Of a DNA stretch of 48,104 bases, positions 1 through 8,296 are shown one piece after another. Under the pieces are notes generated by a model. The model saw only the letters and a program-made list of their open reading frames with translations, had not been told where the DNA came from and made no database searches. This DNA is from Schlesneria paludicola DSM 18645 (lineage in GTDB: Bacteria > Planctomycetota > Planctomycetia > Planctomycetales > Planctomycetaceae). Location: assembly GCA_945869955.1 (NCBI GenBank), contig CAMBQP010000014.1:1-48104 (forward strand), read 5' to 3'. Every line of letters begins with the position of its first letter. The stretch's first letter is position 1. The position numbers and the translations under genes are program-made.

Positions 1-311
1 TCAAGTGGAAAAACGGCCGCGAGCGATTTTGTGTCCCATTCTGTCGCGGAATGGTTCGTCGTCGAGGCGAGGAGTTGTCGCTGGATTTCCGCACGCTTCT
101 TCGCACAGGAATTGGCGTAGAGTCCGCTGCGCCGAATCATCCGAAGGCCCCGGGGGGTAATGTGTTCGAACCAGCGTGAGAGAAACTCATCGGGAGTGAA
201 TCTCATCAGCCTCTTGCCGCCATCCCGGTGATCGCGATACCAGAACGTGACTTCGGTCTGTGTCGCCGAGTGGATCCGGCGGTTGGAAATCGGTCCAACG
301 GTCATGTAGCG
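1..311 (-). pseudogene. IS91-family transposase, C-terminal remnant
   Basis: Read on the minus strand from about 311 to the window edge, one frame gives a peptide starting RYMTVGPISNRRIHSAT and continuing through TFWYRDHRDGGK, FTPDEFLSRWFEHITP and RGLRMIRRSGLYA. This is the pattern of the C-terminal third of IS91-type Y2 transposases (the GPISNRR, YRDHRD and PRGLRMIRRSGLYAN blocks). The catalytic tyrosine region and everything upstream are missing; the frame is closed by a TGA just 5' of the fragment. It abuts a different transposase fragment in another frame, so it is a relic. The frame is still open at base 1, so the true end lies outside the window. The family call rests on remembered motifs, not on a search. 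Confidence 0.72.
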
Positions 312-318
312 CCATCAT

Positions 319-459
319 GACTTTGCGATGATCCTGATTCTTGCCACTCACGGGGTCGTCACGCAGCAGATCACAGCAACGAACCACACGATTCATGACA
401 TGGACAACCGCAACTTCATGAGGCGCAGATACTTCCGCTCGAGCCATCCTCGCCATCAT
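319..459 (-). pseudogene. RAYT/IS200-like transposase, N-terminal remnant
   Basis: The first 47 codons of a minus-strand frame read MARMARAEVSAPHEVAVVHV, then MNRVVR, then DPVSGKN and DHRKV. This matches the start of the planctomycete REP-associated (IS200-like) transposases, which begin MARMARAEV and contain HVMNRVVRRCFL and GKNxDHRKVW. After HRKV the family similarity stops. The frame runs on for 43 codons only because it overlaps the IS91 remnant out of frame. The HUH catalytic part is absent, so the piece cannot be active. Family assignment is from memory of the motif. Confidence 0.6.
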
Positions 460-764
460 TCCGATCCAAAGGACTCCAAATGAAACGTGATCAATACCGA
501 TGATTCAAAAACTTGAGCGGAATCGCAACACATCTTTAAACTAGTCCAGTGTCCCTATGGCTCCTCTCGTGACTCATCTGGTCGCGATACTCACGTTGCC
601 GTGATACTGTTTGTGCAAATCTCTTGTGTTTCACGTCTGCAACGTGGACAATCCGGTATTCGTACTGATCTCCAGCCTTGGCATTGTTTTCTTGTGGTTA
701 TCGACCCCGTACTGCAAACCCAGTTTGCCATGAAGGGGGCGGCAATCGTTCCAATGGATCGCCC
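460..764. other. Intergenic stretch without a recognised gene
   Basis: This stretch separates the transposase relics from the PSCyt gene. It has only short overlapping open frames with no recognisable protein pattern. It must contain the promoter of the downstream gene pair, but I see no convincing -35/-10 pair. Confidence 0.5.
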
Positions 765-2969
765 ATGAATATCAAGAACGTCTCGCACCTGATTTGCCGA
801 TTCGGATTAACGGTGATGATGGGCGTGATTCTGGGTATGGTTTTCAGCCCTCTGATCGGTGTTTGTGCTGCCGAGTCGGACGCTCCTTTTCCCGCTGCCG
901 TTTTTTCCATCCAGGTCAGGCCGTTGTTGGTCGCTCGATGTATTTCCTGTCATGGACCTGAGGTTCAGGAGGGGGGCTTGCGATTGGATCTTCGCCGGCG
1001 GGCGTTGCTTGGTGGTGATTCCGGGCCTGTGATTGTTGCGCTGCGAAGTGAGTCGAGTGAATTGATTACCCGCCTGACCACGACTGATCTCACGAAGCAG
1101 ATGCCCCAAGGGGGTGAACCGCTGTCGGTGACAGAAATCGAGCTCCTGAAAAACTGGATTGATACCGGGGCGGTTTGGCCAGAGGAATTCGCCGGGACGG
1201 AACAACAGAGCGACCATTGGTCGTTTCGCCCGATGACGCTGCCCCAGGTTCCTGCTTCATCGCGTGAGCATGCGAGTCGGCATCCGGTGGATCGATTTGT
1301 TCTGGCACGACTCGAACAAGAAGGGTTACAACCTGCCGTCGAAGCGAGCCGGGCGACGTTAATTCGTCGGCTGAGTCTTGATCTGCTGGGGTTGCCACCT
1401 TTGCCCGAGCAGGTTGAAACGTTTGTCAATGATCGCCGGGCTGAAGCCTATGAGGAACTGGTTGATCGATTGCTGGACTCAAAGCACTTTGGTGAGCGAT
1501 GGGGGAAGCATTGGCTGGATCTGGCCCGGTTTGCCGAGAGTGATGGGTATGAAAATGATATTCCACGCCCCCACCTCTGGCGGTATCGCGATTGGGTGAT
1601 TCAGGCGATCAATGACGATCTGTTGTATGATCAATTTACGATTCAGCAACTGGCGGGAGATTTGCTTCCCGAGTCGGGGGTGAGCGAGCGGATTGCGACG
1701 GCCTTTCATCGGAATACCTTGCATAATTCTGCGGGTGGGGCCGACGCCGAAGAATTCCGCTCAAAAGCGATTAAGGATCGCACCGCAGTGACCGCCGCAG
1801 TCTGGATGGGGTTGACCTTCAATTGTGCCGAATGCCATACGCACAAGTACGATCCGATCTCTCATCGGGAATATTATCAGTTTTATGCCTTCTTTAATGC
1901 ATCCGATCCTGCACAGGAAGGGGATTTTCCGACACTGAAAGCGGCAGAACGTCTCACTCGAATTCATCGACGAGGGAATTTTCTGGACCCCGGACTAACG
2001 GTTTTACCGGATGTCCCTGGATTTCTTCCCCCGTTAAAAATGCGTGGTACGAATCCCGATCGACTTGATCTCGCTCGCTGGTTAGTGGCCCCCGAACATC
2101 CGCTGACCGCGCGTGTGGCGGTTGATCACGTGTGGCAACATCTGTTTGGTCGCGGTCTTGTCCCGACACCAGAAAACTTTGGTCGAAAAGGGGAACCCCC
2201 GACGCATCCCGAGTTACTGGATTGGCTTGCCGCTCACTTTGCTGGCCATTCTTCTCCGGACGAATCTGGTAGCAATGCGGCGATTGTTCTGCGGCCTTGG
2301 AGTCGCAAGTCGCTCATCCGCTTACTGGTGACATCCGCAACCTATCGGCAATCTTCGATTCAACCCGAAATTCCTTCCCCGATTGATCCGGAAAATCGGT
2401 TGTTGTGGCGTCAAAACCGGTATCGTGTTGAAGCGGAAACAGTACGGGATCTGGCATTGGCTGCGAGTGGGTTGCTGGATCTTGCTGTGGGAGGCCCCTC
2501 GATACAGCCTGCTTTGCCACGGGGGCTCAGTCAATTGAGCGAACTGAAAAATGAGCGATTTCAGGAATCGAAAGGGAGTCCCTATCGTCGGGGATTGTAC
2601 GTTCACATGCAGCGGACCTTTCCCTATCCGATGATTGCAGCGTTCGATGGACCTGACGGAAATCAGTGCCTGATGTCTCGGGACCGTTCAACGACACCCA
2701 TTCAGGCTCTGACACTGCTGAATGAACCCGCCATGGACGAATGTGCACGGGCTTTAGGACGTCGGATGCAGAGTCATGCCGCAGACGATGTGGGGCGTAT
2801 TCAGGCTGGTTTTTCCTGGTCTCTTTCGCGGACAGCATGCTCAGAGGAACTGCAGGTATTGCGAGATCTGCTGGACGAGCAGCGACGAGGTGCGGCAACG
2901 GAGCAAGCCGTCTGGCACGGTGTCGCACGAACGCTCTTAAATCTGGATGAATTGATAACGAGGGAGTAG
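765..2969 (+). CDS. PSCyt1-DUF1549-DUF1553 planctomycete cytochrome-like protein
   Basis: About 734 residues. The frame is open from 678, but I place the start at 765 (MNIKNVSH), where a hydrophobic export signal follows (residues 13-34, ending near CAAES). PSCyt1 lies near residues 40-140 with a haem-binding CISCH at 59-63. DUF1549 (PSCyt2) spans roughly 170-390 and carries a second CxxCH (CAECH, 354-358, followed by HKYDP). DUF1553 (PSD1) fills the C-terminus, ending in the family-typical LLNLDELITRE. The role of these proteins is not established; they are exported and usually paired with a DUF1501 protein, as here, where the next ATG lies two bases after the stop. The segment between DUF1549 and DUF1553 (about residues 385-405) is very short for the family. 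Confidence 0.92.
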   Translation: MNIKNVSHLICRFGLTVMMGVILGMVFSPLIGVCAAESDAPFPAAVFSIQVRPLLVARCISCHGPEVQEGGLRLDLRRRALLGGDSGPVIVALRSESSELITRLTTTDLTKQMPQGGEPLSVTEIELLKNWIDTGAVWPEEFAGTEQQSDHWSFRPMTLPQVPASSREHASRHPVDRFVLARLEQEGLQPAVEASRATLIRRLSLDLLGLPPLPEQVETFVNDRRAEAYEELVDRLLDSKHFGERWGKHWLDLARFAESDGYENDIPRPHLWRYRDWVIQAINDDLLYDQFTIQQLAGDLLPESGVSERIATAFHRNTLHNSAGGADAEEFRSKAIKDRTAVTAAVWMGLTFNCAECHTHKYDPISHREYYQFYAFFNASDPAQEGDFPTLKAAERLTRIHRRGNFLDPGLTVLPDVPGFLPPLKMRGTNPDRLDLARWLVAPEHPLTARVAVDHVWQHLFGRGLVPTPENFGRKGEPPTHPELLDWLAAHFAGHSSPDESGSNAAIVLRPWSRKSLIRLLVTSATYRQSSIQPEIPSPIDPENRLLWRQNRYRVEAETVRDLALAASGLLDLAVGGPSIQPALPRGLSQLSELKNERFQESKGSPYRRGLYVHMQRTFPYPMIAAFDGPDGNQCLMSRDRSTTPIQALTLLNEPAMDECARALGRRMQSHAADDVGRIQAGFSWSLSRTACSEELQVLRDLLDEQRRGAATEQAVWHGVARTLLNLDELITRE

Positions 2970-2971
2970 CC

Positions 2972-4438
2972 ATGCAGTCCATCGCGGATCAGGTCTTATT
3001 GAGTCGGCGGCGATTCTTTACCGGCAGTGCGGGCGGGGCGGGTCTTGCTGCGTTGGCGGGATTGCTGGACCGTGACGGGTTACTGGCCACGGAATCTACT
3101 GGGACTGGGACCGGGGCTGGGGCTAGGGCAGGGGGGGGACTCCGTCCGCAGCCGTCTCATGTTTCTGCCGGGGCCAAGCGATGCATTTTTATTTTTCTGG
3201 CGGGGGGAACCAGCCACCTCGATTTATTTGACCCCAAGCCAGAATTATTGAAGTTGGATGGCCAGCCGATTCCCGAATCCTTTTTAAGCGGGATTCGTTT
3301 TTCGTTTATCAAACCCGCTCAATCTCGCCTGATGGGTAGCCGTTTTCCGTTTCGAAGGTATGGCGAATGTGGCATGGAGATGTCGGAGCTGCTACCGCAG
3401 ATTGGGGCTTGTGCCGACGAGATTGGGCTGATTCGATCGATGCATCATGCGGCATTCGATCACGCACCGGGCGAACTGGAAATGATCACCGGCCGTGACC
3501 AGCCGGGGCGTCCGAGTTTTGGTGCGTGGCTCACGTATGGGCTGGGAAGCGAATCGCAGAATCTTCCGGCCTTTGTCGCGTTGATCAATCATCGTGGCCC
3601 AGTGGCGCGGGCGATGGCGTGGGGAAATGGATATTTGCCATCCGTCCATCAGGGAGTTCTTTTTCGCAATCAGGGCGAGGCCATCTTGAATCTGGATACT
3701 CCTGATGGCATTCGCCCGGAATGGAATCGAGCACAGTTTGATGCGGTGCGGCGATTAAATCAATTCAAGCAGCACCAAGTCCACGACCCCGAGATCGACG
3801 CTCGAATTGCGGCCTACGAGCTGGCGTTTCGGATGCAGATTGCCGCTCCGGAACTGATCGATCTTGCTGGGGAAACAGCGGAAACGCACGAGAGCTACGG
3901 TATCAACCGGCCGGGACAGCAAGGGACATTTTCGAGAAACTGTCTGCTGGCCCGGCGTTTGGTAGAACGGGGTGTCCGGGTTGTGTCCCTATTTCAGCGA
4001 ACATGGGATCAGCATAAAAATCTCGAGGGGGAACTGCGGACTCAGTGTCAGGAGGTCGATCAACCGATTGGGGCTCTGTTATGCGACCTCAAGCAACGGG
4101 GGCTACTTGACTCAACACTGGTCGTTTGGGCGACAGAATTTGGCCGGACCGCCATCACCGAAAATGCCACGCCAGGTCCCAGTGCCGGGCGCGATCATCA
4201 CCCGCATTGTTTCAGTATGTGGATGGCAGGAGGGGGCGTGAAAGGGGGGCAAGTGATTGGGAAGAGTGACGATCTCGGGTGGCAGGTTGCGGATGAGGGG
4301 GTTCACACGCACGATTTTCATGCAACATTACTTCGATTATTTGGACTGGATCATCAACGACTCACGTTCCGGCATCGTGGCCTTGATGTCAGGTTGACGG
4401 ACGTTGCTGGTAAGGTTGTGGAAAAATTATTGGCTTAA
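2972..4438 (+). CDS. TAT-exported DUF1501 protein
   Basis: 488 residues. The N-terminus has a twin-arginine signal (SRRRFF at 11-16, then an Ala/Gly-rich hydrophobic run), so folded export is expected. A low-complexity Thr/Gly/Ala segment (about residues 40-55) links the signal to the DUF1501 fold. DUF1501 is related to the alkaline phosphatase/sulfatase superfamily; supporting stretches are FLAGGTSHLDLFDPKP, the RDHHPHCFSMWMAGGGVKGG block and the final HTHDFHATLLRLFGLDH. The start is two bases after the stop of the PSCyt/PSD1 gene, so the two are almost certainly one transcript and probably work together outside the cytoplasmic membrane. The substrate is unknown. Full-length by comparison with the family (about 450-490 residues). 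Confidence 0.93.
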   Translation: MQSIADQVLLSRRRFFTGSAGGAGLAALAGLLDRDGLLATESTGTGTGAGARAGGGLRPQPSHVSAGAKRCIFIFLAGGTSHLDLFDPKPELLKLDGQPIPESFLSGIRFSFIKPAQSRLMGSRFPFRRYGECGMEMSELLPQIGACADEIGLIRSMHHAAFDHAPGELEMITGRDQPGRPSFGAWLTYGLGSESQNLPAFVALINHRGPVARAMAWGNGYLPSVHQGVLFRNQGEAILNLDTPDGIRPEWNRAQFDAVRRLNQFKQHQVHDPEIDARIAAYELAFRMQIAAPELIDLAGETAETHESYGINRPGQQGTFSRNCLLARRLVERGVRVVSLFQRTWDQHKNLEGELRTQCQEVDQPIGALLCDLKQRGLLDSTLVVWATEFGRTAITENATPGPSAGRDHHPHCFSMWMAGGGVKGGQVIGKSDDLGWQVADEGVHTHDFHATLLRLFGLDHQRLTFRHRGLDVRLTDVAGKVVEKLLA

Positions 4439-4552
4439 ATTTCGTCCGCTTGGGGATTCTTTTTGGGAAAGATTTAAGACATCCTGTCACCCAATTGCCG
4501 GTCGCCGGAACGTGGTGATGCCACGGGTGATGCGGTAAGCAGGTGATTCCGG

Positions 4553-4693
4553 TTATTTTGCAGGCTGGCCCACTGCTGCAGGCTGTGACTGGTTACTGAA
4601 TAGCGGGAGTGATTTTTGTACTGACTGATAAATACCCCAGCCGAGGGGTACTGCGATCCAGATCCAGGCGACGGTGAGCGTGATGGTTTTCAT
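4553..4693 (-). CDS. Putative small single-helix partner of the MFS transporter
   Basis: 46 residues starting MKTITLTVAWIWIAVPLGWG. One transmembrane helix (residues 4-24) is followed by a short polar tail. It begins 4 bases after the stop of the OFA-type MFS transporter and is surely co-transcribed with it. Very short one-helix proteins with a WxxVxxPLxWGxxQ(S/T)xxKxxxLF pattern are known directly downstream of OFA-family antiporters and are annotated as MFS small subunits. The IYQSVQKSLPLF stretch here fits that pattern. The frame is open further upstream inside the MFS gene, but the internal ATG at 4693 is the sensible start. Function (stabilising or regulating the transporter) is inferred from position. 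Confidence 0.66.
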   Translation of the reverse strand: MKTITLTVAWIWIAVPLGWGIYQSVQKSLPLFSNQSQPAAVGQPAK

Positions 4694-4697
4694 GAGT

Positions 4698-6023
4698 TCA
4701 GGCTTTGAAAGCGTCCTTGGTGTGGTGTTTCGGATCAACCGGTCGGACCAAGAGATTGGCGATCAGGCCGATCAATAAGAGTCCGGCCATCAGGTACATG
4801 GTCGAATTGTATGCCTCGGCCTTGGGGACTCCTGCTGCAATGCGGGCGGTGGAAATGTAATTGACGAGACTCGGTCCCAGCAGTGCCGCCACCGACCAGG
4901 CGGTAATCAGGCGTCCGTGAATGGCGCCGATCTGATAGGTTCCGAACAGGTCGCGTAAATAGGCCGGGATCGTGGCAAACCCGCCGCCATACATCGAAAT
5001 GATGCTCGCCGTCACGGCCACGAACAGCATTTTATTCTGCAGCTGCTGTGTCCAGGGGACGGCGCAGTACAAGATTGCGCCGAGCAAAAAATAGAGGGAA
5101 TAAACGACCTTGCGACCGGTATAATCCGAGATTGATGACCAGACAAAGCGGCCCCCCATATTGAAGAGACTCAGCAATCCTGCAAAGCCACCTCCGACGG
5201 CGGCGCTGACACCAAACATGTCGGAACACATTTTCGAGGCTTGACCGAGGATTCCGATTCCGGCGCTGACGTTCATGCAGAGCACGATCCAGAGGCACCA
5301 GAATTGGGGAGTCTTCCAGGCCTGATCGACCGAGACGTGTGCATTGGTCATCAGCGGTTTCGTTTGCTGTGCGGGTTTCCAGCCTTCCGGTTTCCAGCCC
5401 TCAGGCGGGACGCGAATCAGACACGCCCCGAACAGCATCGAAATGGCATACAACACGGCCATGACGACGAACGCTTCGGCAACACCGGTCGAGGTTGTCG
5501 AGCGGAAATGGTCCATCAGTTTTACCCCCAGTGGGGCCCCGATCAAAGCTCCGCCACCGAATCCCATAATGGCCATTCCTGTCGCCATTCCAGGGCGATC
5601 GGGGAACCATTTCATCAGCGTAGAAACGGGTGAGATATAGCCGAGACCCAGACCGACTCCACCGATCACACCGTAACCGAGATACAAAAGCCCGATGATT
5701 TTCAGCTTGACCCCGAGTGCCGAAATGAGCAGTCCGCCGCAGAAGCAGACGCAACTGGCGACCATTGTCTTGCGTGGCCCGCTCCGTTCGACCCATTTTC
5801 CGAGGAATGCGGCCGAGATTCCTAGCATGAACAGGGCGATCGAGTAAATCCAGCCGATCTGTGGAATGGTCCAGCCCGCTTCCCCCTGGGTGAGGGGGAC
5901 ATTGAAGACACTGAATCCGTACACTTCGCCAATGCACATGTGGACGGAGATCGCGGCCGGTGGGACCAGCCAGCGGTTAAAATCGGGTTTGGCAACCGTG
6001 GCTTCGCGGGAGAGGAATTGCAT
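4698..6023 (-). CDS. MFS transporter, oxalate/formate antiporter (OFA) family
   Basis: About 441 residues and roughly 12 transmembrane helices. I place the start at the ATG at 6023, preceded by a GAGG ribosome-binding site; the frame is open to 6095, but those 24 residues have no transporter character. OFA-type features are the early YGFSVFNVPL segment, the loop after helix 2 (KWVERSGPRK), the YISPVSTLMKWFPDRPG block and the DQAWKTPQFWCLW segment opening the second half. OFA carriers exchange small carboxylates such as oxalate and formate across the inner membrane. The actual substrate cannot be read from the sequence, and no oxalate or formate enzyme genes lie nearby. A one-helix gene follows after 4 bases. 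Confidence 0.88.
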   Translation of the reverse strand: MQFLSREATVAKPDFNRWLVPPAAISVHMCIGEVYGFSVFNVPLTQGEAGWTIPQIGWIYSIALFMLGISAAFLGKWVERSGPRKTMVASCVCFCGGLLISALGVKLKIIGLLYLGYGVIGGVGLGLGYISPVSTLMKWFPDRPGMATGMAIMGFGGGALIGAPLGVKLMDHFRSTTSTGVAEAFVVMAVLYAISMLFGACLIRVPPEGWKPEGWKPAQQTKPLMTNAHVSVDQAWKTPQFWCLWIVLCMNVSAGIGILGQASKMCSDMFGVSAAVGGGFAGLLSLFNMGGRFVWSSISDYTGRKVVYSLYFLLGAILYCAVPWTQQLQNKMLFVAVTASIISMYGGGFATIPAYLRDLFGTYQIGAIHGRLITAWSVAALLGPSLVNYISTARIAAGVPKAEAYNSTMYLMAGLLLIGLIANLLVRPVDPKHHTKDAFKA

Positions 6024-6242
6024 GAGCCTCAAGTCTCTGCGGTGGAAAAGCAACAGCCAAACAGCCTGCTGCGGATGATCCTGATTCAGCATCATTCAAA
6101 AAGAGAGAACGCTCATCAGATCAGAGTGGGGGTGGAAAGTCACTCCTACAGCGTGACTTTTTCTTGAGCTCATATCTTTATCGAGGCTGTTTCGGCCCCC
6201 GTGATCATGGAGACCGCTTGATCTTCTGGGTGATCCGCCGCC

Positions 6243-6614
6243 TCAGAACTTCATGATCATATCGATTCCGAGCATCAATTGCTGAGTTTTCCGTCCAACG
6301 TCGTAGGGGCGAGCGACACCATCGCAGGTGTCGTCACGAAGTTCTGGACGCAGAATCAGGTTGGGGGTGGGGGAGTCATTCGGGCCGACGGTGAAAGAGA
6401 CGAAGTTACCGGGAAGCGGGGGTTTATTGGGGTTATCGGGTTGATTCAAACCGACGCGTGTCCCTTCCTCGTCGCGAAACCATTCGACTCGCCCCCTCAC
6501 TTTCCACTTGCTGTTGACAGTGCAGAACAGGGTTACCTCGGATTTCGGCTCAAGAACAATTGATTGGTTGATTCGCATCCAATTCTGTTGACAATCGGGT
6601 AAAAGAGAGTCAAG
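6243..6614 (-). pseudogene. Outer-membrane beta-barrel porin, C-terminal remnant
   Basis: The frame opens after a stop at 6615-6617 and has an ATG at 6578, but no signal peptide. The sequence reads as the last strands of an OmpL/BBP2-type planctomycete porin: KWKVRGRVEWFRDEEGTRVG, then NFVSFTVG, then PNLILRPELR, ending GIDMIMKF with the terminal Phe typical of outer-membrane barrels. The family is usually 350-500 residues, so roughly the first three quarters are missing. It is probably a 5'-deleted relic; a fragment with no export signal cannot reach the outer membrane. Confidence 0.7.
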
Positions 6615-6692
6615 TCACGGGGGAATTCACGAGACTGTGTGCAGGAATCTGGCTGCTGAGGGAACGTTCATTGCTGCCCAAAGGGAGAGGTC

Positions 6693-7052
6693 ATGTACGA
6701 GAATAAAAATGAGCCAATTGCGACGAAGCGGGTTTTCCTCACACGCCTGATCGGCAGTTTTTTGACGACACTGGGGGTGATTGTCGTTTCGCTGGGCTTT
6801 GGAACATGGGGCTACCACTTTTTTGGCGAAATGTCCTGGATCGATTCGCTGCTGAATGCCTCGATGATTCTTACGGGGATGGGGCCGGTGACTCCCTTGA
6901 CAACAGTCAGCGGCAAGTTGTTTGCGGTCGCGTATTGTCTGTTCAGCGGAATCGTCTTTTTATCGCTAATGGCAATCATCCTGGCTCCGATCTCTCACCG
7001 CTTCCTGCATTCGTTCCACCTTCCAGACGACGACGAGGGTGGTGTGGCTTAG
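6693..7052 (+). CDS. Small two-helix ion-channel-like membrane protein
   Basis: 119 residues, preceded by a strong GGGAGAGG ribosome-binding site. Topology is cytoplasmic N-terminus, helix 1 (about 18-40), a re-entrant-like segment (about 50-72) and helix 2 (about 72-98), then a short charged tail (PDDDEGG). The layout and the GPVTPLTTVSGKLFAVAY stretch recall the pore and second helix of two-TM potassium channels (TxGYGDxxPxTxxGKxxA), but the selectivity sequence is replaced by TGMGPV. Proteins of this kind are common hypotheticals. It may be a relative that no longer conducts potassium, or a stand-alone small membrane protein. Its stop overlaps the stop of the convergent gene by 4 bases. 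Confidence 0.75.
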   Translation: MYENKNEPIATKRVFLTRLIGSFLTTLGVIVVSLGFGTWGYHFFGEMSWIDSLLNASMILTGMGPVTPLTTVSGKLFAVAYCLFSGIVFLSLMAIILAPISHRFLHSFHLPDDDEGGVA

Positions 7053-7648
7053 AAACGGGAATGGGATGGTCTGGGGGCTGGCCTCACTTGCAGCAGGGCT
7101 CCTAAACCAATCAGGATCGTGCCACTCAATTCCAACCCTGCATTCAGCCGATGACCCAGATGGGGAATTGCCACGACAAGGCGATCGACGCGTTGAATCG
7201 AGGCGGCGCGAATGACAACAAATCCAAGCAAAAACACGATTCCCAGGAACGCCAGCCGACAGTCGCGCCACCGGCTGCGAAGGAAAAAGTAGCCCCAACC
7301 CAAACTCGCCACTCCGCATGCCGCTCCCGCCAGCAGCACGATCCACTGAATCTTCTTTCGCTGGGCAAACCAGCCCCCTTGCTTGGCGGACTGCCGACCA
7401 ATTTGAGTCAGTAATGTTTGCAGGTCAAGTTGCTTATTCACCCCCAAACCCAGCAACAGGATCGCGAGCCCGAACCAGAACCAGGCAATACCCTTCGATC
7501 CGTGCTTGCGACATTCTGCCAGCTCATTGCGACCTGCCAAAAAACAAAGCACGCTCGCCAAAAAATAGGCAATCGTGACGACCCAGCCCCAGAAATCAGG
7601 ATCGCCAACCTGAGGGCGCCAAGTGATCGCCGCGAAAAAACCGTCCAT
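7049..7648 (-). CDS. Four-helix membrane protein of unknown function
   Basis: 199 residues, ATG at 7648 with GAGG about 11 bases upstream. Hydrophobic segments lie near residues 20-40 (WVVTIAYFLASVLCFLAG), 53-70 (AWFWFGLAILLLGLGV), 100-122 and 131-150, with a possible fifth at 172-186. The loop after helix 2 (QLDLQTLLTQIGRQSAKQGGW) is polar and helical. Similar proteins occur as unannotated planctomycete and proteobacterial membrane proteins; I cannot name a function. It faces the channel-like gene tail to tail with overlapping stop codons, so the two are not one transcript. Confidence 0.75.
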   Translation of the reverse strand: MDGFFAAITWRPQVGDPDFWGWVVTIAYFLASVLCFLAGRNELAECRKHGSKGIAWFWFGLAILLLGLGVNKQLDLQTLLTQIGRQSAKQGGWFAQRKKIQWIVLLAGAACGVASLGWGYFFLRSRWRDCRLAFLGIVFLLGFVVIRAASIQRVDRLVVAIPHLGHRLNAGLELSGTILIGLGALLQVRPAPRPSHSRF

Positions 7649-8296
7649 CGGAAAAAACCTCGATTTCCATCCTCCATTGAGGACTAACTTGTGGGGAGCG
7701 GATCAGGAACCACTTTCAGGCCGATGAGATTTCACGAGTCAACAACGAGTTCAGATCCAATAACGCACCTCATGCCTCACACCTATCCTACACAGCAGTT
7801 CAAGCGATTTCGATAGCACCATCAACGGATCTGCAAACGGGACAAATCGTTGTGACATTCAATCAATGTGACATTCAATCGAGTTGGCTTGAGAGAGTCT
7901 TGTGGTTCAAGTCGGCCAGGACTGAAGATCGCTGGCTGGGCGTACCGAGTCTGGACGGGTTGTGGACTTTATGGACGTTGTGGAACCTGTATCGAAAATC
8001 AGCATTCCTCAGTCGATTCATGCATATTCCTCAGGCAATTTTGATGGAAACGAGGAATCTCGATCAATCAGGCATGCAAGGGAAGGCCACTTCTGAAAAC
8101 CGAAGAATCTGGGTAAAACCTTATCAATCAAATCGTTACGAAAACGCTTCTACCGAATTTTCGACAGAAGGAAGAAAACACTTCCATTTGGTCCTGATTT
8201 TGCTATGTTAAATTTCGATGAATGCGGAAAAGCGATTCCGCATGATCGGCTTGGTATTTTGGTTATGTAGTTCATCTGATTTTTGGAGGTTACGAA
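7649..8296. other. Long intergenic region before the DUF1559 gene
   Basis: About 650 bases with no protein I can recognise. A 119-codon open frame at 7852-8211 lacks a ribosome-binding site, domain or credible composition. The region includes the divergent promoters for the membrane protein at 7648 and the DUF1559 gene at 8297, and a 16-base tandem duplication at 7851-7882. Confidence 0.45.
7851..7882. repeat. 16-base tandem duplication
   Basis: Two adjacent copies of TGTGACATTCAATC followed by AA in the first and GA in the second (15 of 16 bases identical). It lies in a long spacer about 415 bases upstream of the DUF1559 start. Probably a replication-slippage duplication; no regulator binding is implied by the sequence alone. 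Confidence 0.85.

Noticed and set aside
187..318. The continuation of a 90-codon minus-strand frame beyond the RAYT-like part
   Set aside because: It overlaps the IS91 remnant out of frame; the IS91 reading has clear family motifs and this one has none.
7852..8211. 119-codon plus-strand frame in a long spacer
   Set aside because: No ribosome-binding site, no recognisable motif and a tandem duplication at its start; composition does not look like protein.
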